From contig DBVX01000085.1 of NCBI GenBank assembly GCA_002308815.1, forward strand, positions 5,027-14,930: a DNA stretch of 9,904 nucleotides, given 5' to 3'. The notes below the pieces were generated by a model. The model was not told the DNA's origin. It made no database searches and saw only the letters and a program-made list of their open reading frames with translations. The position numbers and the translations under genes were made by a program. The stretch is from Bacteroidales bacterium UBA1253 (GTDB lineage Bacteria > Bacteroidota > Bacteroidia > Bacteroidales > Paludibacteraceae). Positions 7,801 to 9,904 of the stretch are shown here, piece after piece; position 1 is the first letter of the stretch; the number at the start of each line of letters is the position of its first letter.

Positions 7801-9207
7801 AAACGGTATCTCAACACCTGCCATAACGGAGGCGTATATGAATACCGCATCGTGCATAACCATGCCTACACCACCAGTGAGGGATACAGTTCCGCCTACC
7901 CTTCAGGCAGCAGAGCGAAGCTGAAAATCACAAAGAACGGTCTGTACGATATTGTGTTCAAGTTTAATTCCGATTATATGGGCTACGAGGCACCGCCTCG
8001 CAAGGAGTCCGGATCGCCGTCCCGTGCGCCGGCGTATCTGGAGAACGGACTTGAAACGACGGCGTTTTTGGTGGAGGAGTACGGCTCGCAGTTTACCGTG
8101 GAAGCCGTGTCCTCCAACTCCAAGCGGGGCAGTGTGACCGGCGGCGGGCAGTATGCCTGCGGCGCGGATGTAACCCTTACGGCGGTGGCGAACGAGGGCT
8201 ATGTGTTCAAGCGTTGGTCGGATGATTCAACCGATCCCACACGCTCCTTCACGGCGGAAGGGGATATGCGGTTTGTCGCGTATTTCGACTGCAAGGGGGG
8301 ATGTGAAGAGATTGAGGAACTGTATCTGGGACACGAAGCCACATCCCTCAATACCGAGGAGCAGCTGATGAATCCAACCTATATCGCCTATCCCGACCCG
8401 GTAGAGACCCTTTTGCCTGCGATGGTGTGCGCTGACGGGGAAACGTATGAGGAAGGTTCTGTCAAAGGCGCGCTGAAAGGCTTGTTTTCCGTCGCCAAAA
8501 ACAAGCAGGTGCGTTTCTCGTATGGCAATCTTCAATACGTCAGAGCCTCCGATACGTACCGATTTGCTCCGAAGCAGTATGACGTTGTTCCTCCGACGTG
8601 TGGCTATTATTACTGTTACGAAGTGTATCCTGCCGAAATGCCTGTAATGGATCATTTCCCTTATCGCGCGGACAAATTCTGGAAGGAGGATATACCGGAA
8701 ATATGGCGGATGCTTTCGCAGAGCGAATGGAATTATCTGATTAACAAACGAGCCAATTACAAGAAACTGCGCACCAAGGCACAGGTAAATGACGTTTCCG
8801 GTGTCCTGCTGCTACCTGATGACTACACGCACACATTTGCCTTCAAACTCCAACTGAACACCGATTACTATACGGAGTGCAAACTGTCCCGGTCCCAGTT
8901 CGAGTTGTTGGAGAAAGCGGGTGCTGTATTCCTTCCGACTGCCGGATACTTTTATCCTGAATACGAGGGCGGCGAGGCTCCGCAGAGAAAATCCCCGCCG
9001 GAAAGAGTCGCTCCCGAGTACGGGACAAGATACGGCTTTTATAGTTTTTATGATGAAGGAAACTATTGGTCCACAACCGTCAATGATGATTATTATGGCA
9101 ATGAGTACTATTATAAGATGTATTTTTCACCCTACGATTTCCATTGTGACTATGCCGAGCATTATTCCTATCTGTTCTCCATTCGCCTTGTGATTGATGC
9201 CAAATGA
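4867..9207 (+). CDS. Secreted multi-repeat surface protein: six X25-like/InlB B-repeat units plus a DUF1566-like C-terminal domain
   Basis: The product is 1446 residues. Residues 1-19 form a signal peptide (MKRS, hydrophobic core, LRA) with likely cleavage before Q20. No lipobox is present. Residues 26-1141 are six tandem A-B units. Each A module (GDxxxxNG, WD, NDM, a CHxxY-type motif, GxYDIxFxF) resembles the X25/BaPul and SusE-like beta-sandwiches that bind starch. Each B module of about 66 residues (NPxxGxVTGxGxYxCG, then GxxFxxWSDG, ending TAYFE) matches divergent InlB B-repeats. From about 1205 to the end is a Bacteroidales-type DUF1566/Fib_succ_major-like domain (GLFSVAKNKQVRFSYGNLQY, LPDD, FLPTAGYF, GNYWSTT, SIRLV). 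Binding to polysaccharide or host surface is inferred from the folds, not shown. No type IX sorting domain is evident. The gene has its own promoter at 4812-4843, and its stop overlaps the start of the next gene. Confidence 0.85.
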   Translation: MKRSVTFLLFLLCLTCLRAQTHDDDVWTVFGDAEVVNGSKGWDVSVTANDMTYKGGIWTLTVKNARLYETSYGSCHPDAYFFAFSLNHSKTSTLPEYVYDEYEQDFYHYNASYIYIEKQGYYNITYFYNDADWWSSSHYELEYVKPLEPEYTVTVTSANPSMGTVTGGGDFVCGEKTTIKATPLPGNRFVGWSDGNKAASRTITVTESATFTANFEKGGYVVIGDGELLGGAGDWQIETKNAMQLLEDGSYSFTVRATLEKTATYCHETYRCAVALSSDAKVVFPTAVYANGGYLRTKGVSVSVSNSGVYDVLFTFKEGNTKPTVKLSLVESHPNPSYTVSVTSGNPAGGSVTGSGVYECGASYTITASPASGYCFSEWSDGKKGISRTLTATKDAEYVAEFKTCGFSVEGGSGGGGGNMVSLGGGMWQYTVSGVLLSPTCGTIPTYNVINDESGKKYNLSISKSSIKEAGLYDVKITFSESGSKVSYELTLIKSIPDMTYTVTAVPDDPERGTVTGSGEYVCGKNVTVKATANPGWKFSKWDSGKTSATQKFAVNQDTTLVAIFVPIAYTVVGDADVVNGDKAFDKENTDNDMEVDADRVWTLTVHHALLYRTGENCRDVYKYAVVLDHKGSYKPSEYYLQEIEVEKTGYYDITYTWEQAYSYLWHTLSLVEEVDNSFTIKAVSDNPSMGMTTNLTRTYLCGESVKVKATPLAGYRFVKWSNGVTKATQTIVVTQDSVLTAYFEPVVWTLVGDAEVVNGAEWDASTAQNDMVLKDGVWTVTIADKQLEKTGTGCHTVYRFAVANNHSLDVTCPSGIKSGDKIRRDRGAALEVAHSGRYNIIFTYTDGDSKPKYRLDTIQLLPNPTHTITLNSSNPEMGSVYGAGTYECGSEVILRAEAHAGSTFLHWSNGDWSNEIYIYELTEDLSLTAYFEDDVYTVVGDHYILNGGNDWDLYESANTMEKIYDVENGYIYVLRVGKRYLNTCHNGGVYEYRIVHNHAYTTSEGYSSAYPSGSRAKLKITKNGLYDIVFKFNSDYMGYEAPPRKESGSPSRAPAYLENGLETTAFLVEEYGSQFTVEAVSSNSKRGSVTGGGQYACGADVTLTAVANEGYVFKRWSDDSTDPTRSFTAEGDMRFVAYFDCKGGCEEIEELYLGHEATSLNTEEQLMNPTYIAYPDPVETLLPAMVCADGETYEEGSVKGALKGLFSVAKNKQVRFSYGNLQYVRASDTYRFAPKQYDVVPPTCGYYYCYEVYPAEMPVMDHFPYRADKFWKEDIPEIWRMLSQSEWNYLINKRANYKKLRTKAQVNDVSGVLLLPDDYTHTFAFKLQLNTDYYTECKLSRSQFELLEKAGAVFLPTAGYFYPEYEGGEAPQRKSPPERVAPEYGTRYGFYSFYDEGNYWSTTVNDDYYGNEYYYKMYFSPYDFHCDYAEHYSYLFSIRLVIDAK
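4942..8289 (+). repeat. Six diverged tandem A-B protein repeat units
   Basis: Units by position, with the B part in brackets: 1, 4942-5514 (B 5317-5514); 2, 5524-6075 (B 5878-6075); 3, 6076-6564 (B 6367-6564); 4, 6574-7101 (B 6901-7101); 5, 7108-7665 (B 7465-7665); 6, 7672-8289 (B 8092-8289). B modules are 66-67 residues and clearly homologous. A modules vary from about 95 to 140 residues. Identity is mostly at the protein level. The longest exact DNA repeat noticed is 15 bases, at 5340-5354 and 6924-6938, in units 1 and 4. Unit 3 has a degenerate A module, and unit 6 carries an extra insert at 7987-8037. Confidence 0.88.
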
Positions 9208-9904
9208 GTAAACGGATTGGTCATATTGTGTTGATTTTCCTTTCGGTATGTCTGATGCCGCTGCGGGCGGGTATGACCACTGAGGGGACGGATTTCTACG
9301 TCACGTTTATGACCAATTTCGAGCATGGCGGGAATTCGGCGGCACTGCAACTCAAACTCATTGCGTCCGCCCGTGAGGCTGCGACTGTCACCGTGACCAA
9401 CCCGCAGACAGGCTGGCAGAAGACATTCACCGTCGCTGCCCATGGCATAGCGGAGTATACCATTCCCGCCGCGCAGGCTTACCTTACTGAAAGTGAAACG
9501 GCGGAGAAGAAAGGACTCCGTGTCACCTCAACAACACCCATCTCGCTCTACGCTTCCAATTATGCGGATGCCACCAATGATGCCACGGGTGTGCTGCCCG
9601 TTACGGCATTGGGCGGACACTATATCATCCAGACTTACGAGAGCACCCAATACCCCAAGGAGTTTGCCGTTGTGGCGACCGATGACAACACCAATGTGGT
9701 CATTAACCCGCATGCGCGCACCACAGGCGGAAAAGCCAGGAATGTGTCCTTCTCTTTCCGTCTGAATAAGGGCGAGGCGTATCAGGTGTGCAGTTCGGAC
9801 GGGACAAGCGATCTGTCAGGTACCGTTGTCCAGGCCTCCCGTCCTGTGGCGGTCTTTGCCGGACACAGGTGCGCCAATATCGCCGCCGATGATGACTGGT
9901 GCGA
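9204..9904 (+). CDS. Secreted protein with IgGFc-binding-protein N-terminal domain (partial, 3' end outside window)
   Basis: This open frame starts at the ATG overlapping the previous stop (ATGA, 9204-9207) and continues 233 codons to the window edge without a stop. Residues 1-22 form a signal peptide ending LRA. The mature part reads like the IgGFc_binding domain (PF17517): GTDFYVTFMTN at 28-38, then a stretch with VTVTNPQTGW, GLRVTSTTPISLYASN, GVLPVTALGGHYI, FAVVATDDNTNVVI, and PVAVFAGHRCANIAADDDWC near the edge with its two cysteines. In bacteria this domain occurs in secreted or cell-surface proteins. The name comes from human FCGBP, and antibody binding should not be assumed. The overlap implies translational coupling and co-expression with the repeat protein. 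Any C-terminal sorting domain lies beyond the window. Confidence 0.85.
   Translation, partial: MSKRIGHIVLIFLSVCLMPLRAGMTTEGTDFYVTFMTNFEHGGNSAALQLKLIASAREAATVTVTNPQTGWQKTFTVAAHGIAEYTIPAAQAYLTESETAEKKGLRVTSTTPISLYASNYADATNDATGVLPVTALGGHYIIQTYESTQYPKEFAVVATDDNTNVVINPHARTTGGKARNVSFSFRLNKGEAYQVCSSDGTSDLSGTVVQASRPVAVFAGHRCANIAADDDWC

Noticed and set aside
4942..8289. Recombining DNA repeats that could shuffle the gene
   Set aside because: The longest exact repeat noticed is about 15 bases and the units are well diverged at the DNA level, so homologous shuffling is unlikely at present.
1..9904. Mobile element, CRISPR array, tRNA or rRNA
   Set aside because: No transposase, integrase, terminal repeats, regularly spaced direct repeats or tRNA cloverleaf sequences were seen. 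All long intervals are covered by intact genes.

Overview
The window looks like a chromosomal segment from a member of the Bacteroidota, most likely order Bacteroidales. Three sequence signs support this. Promoter-like pairs match the phylum's -33 TTG / -7 TAnnTTTG pattern with 20-base spacing. Three of the four genes lack a Shine-Dalgarno sequence. The secreted proteins have family features common in Bacteroidales, including an Ala|Gln signal peptidase I site. The genus cannot be fixed from the sequence.

Layout. (1) Positions 1-461, minus strand: the first 153 codons of an iron-dependent (BDH/YqhD-like) alcohol dehydrogenase, running off the left edge. (2) Positions 462-738: a divergent intergenic region with one candidate promoter per direction and an imperfect inverted repeat between or within them. 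(3) Positions 739-4749: a two-gene sbcD-sbcC operon for the Mre11/Rad50-type nuclease-ATPase that processes DNA ends and hairpins. All nuclease motifs, Walker A/B, the signature motif and the zinc hook are intact. (4) Positions 4750-4866: a short spacer with a possible weak terminator and a near-perfect Bacteroidota promoter. (5) Positions 4867-9207: a 1446-residue secreted repeat protein. It has a signal peptide, six tandem A-B units (an X25/starch-binding-like beta-sandwich followed by a divergent InlB B-repeat) and a C-terminal domain of the DUF1566/Fib_succ_major kind. (6) Positions 9204-9904: a second secreted protein overlapping the previous gene by ATGA, carrying an IgGFc-binding-protein N-terminal domain and running off the right edge.

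The sbcDC operon is ordinary housekeeping DNA repair and shows no functional link to what follows. The last two genes look like a translationally coupled, secreted or surface-exposed pair with its own promoter, and they are the most interesting part of the window. The six units of the large protein appear to descend from a duplicated three-unit block (1-2-3 resembles 4-5-6). Each unit keeps one cysteine in A and one in B. Two unrelated domains carry a similar Pro/Arg/Lys-rich insert. The C-terminus is a Tyr/Asp/Asn-rich tail of a type that, in some related proteins, is hypervariable. No RNA gene, CRISPR array, insertion sequence or integrase was seen.
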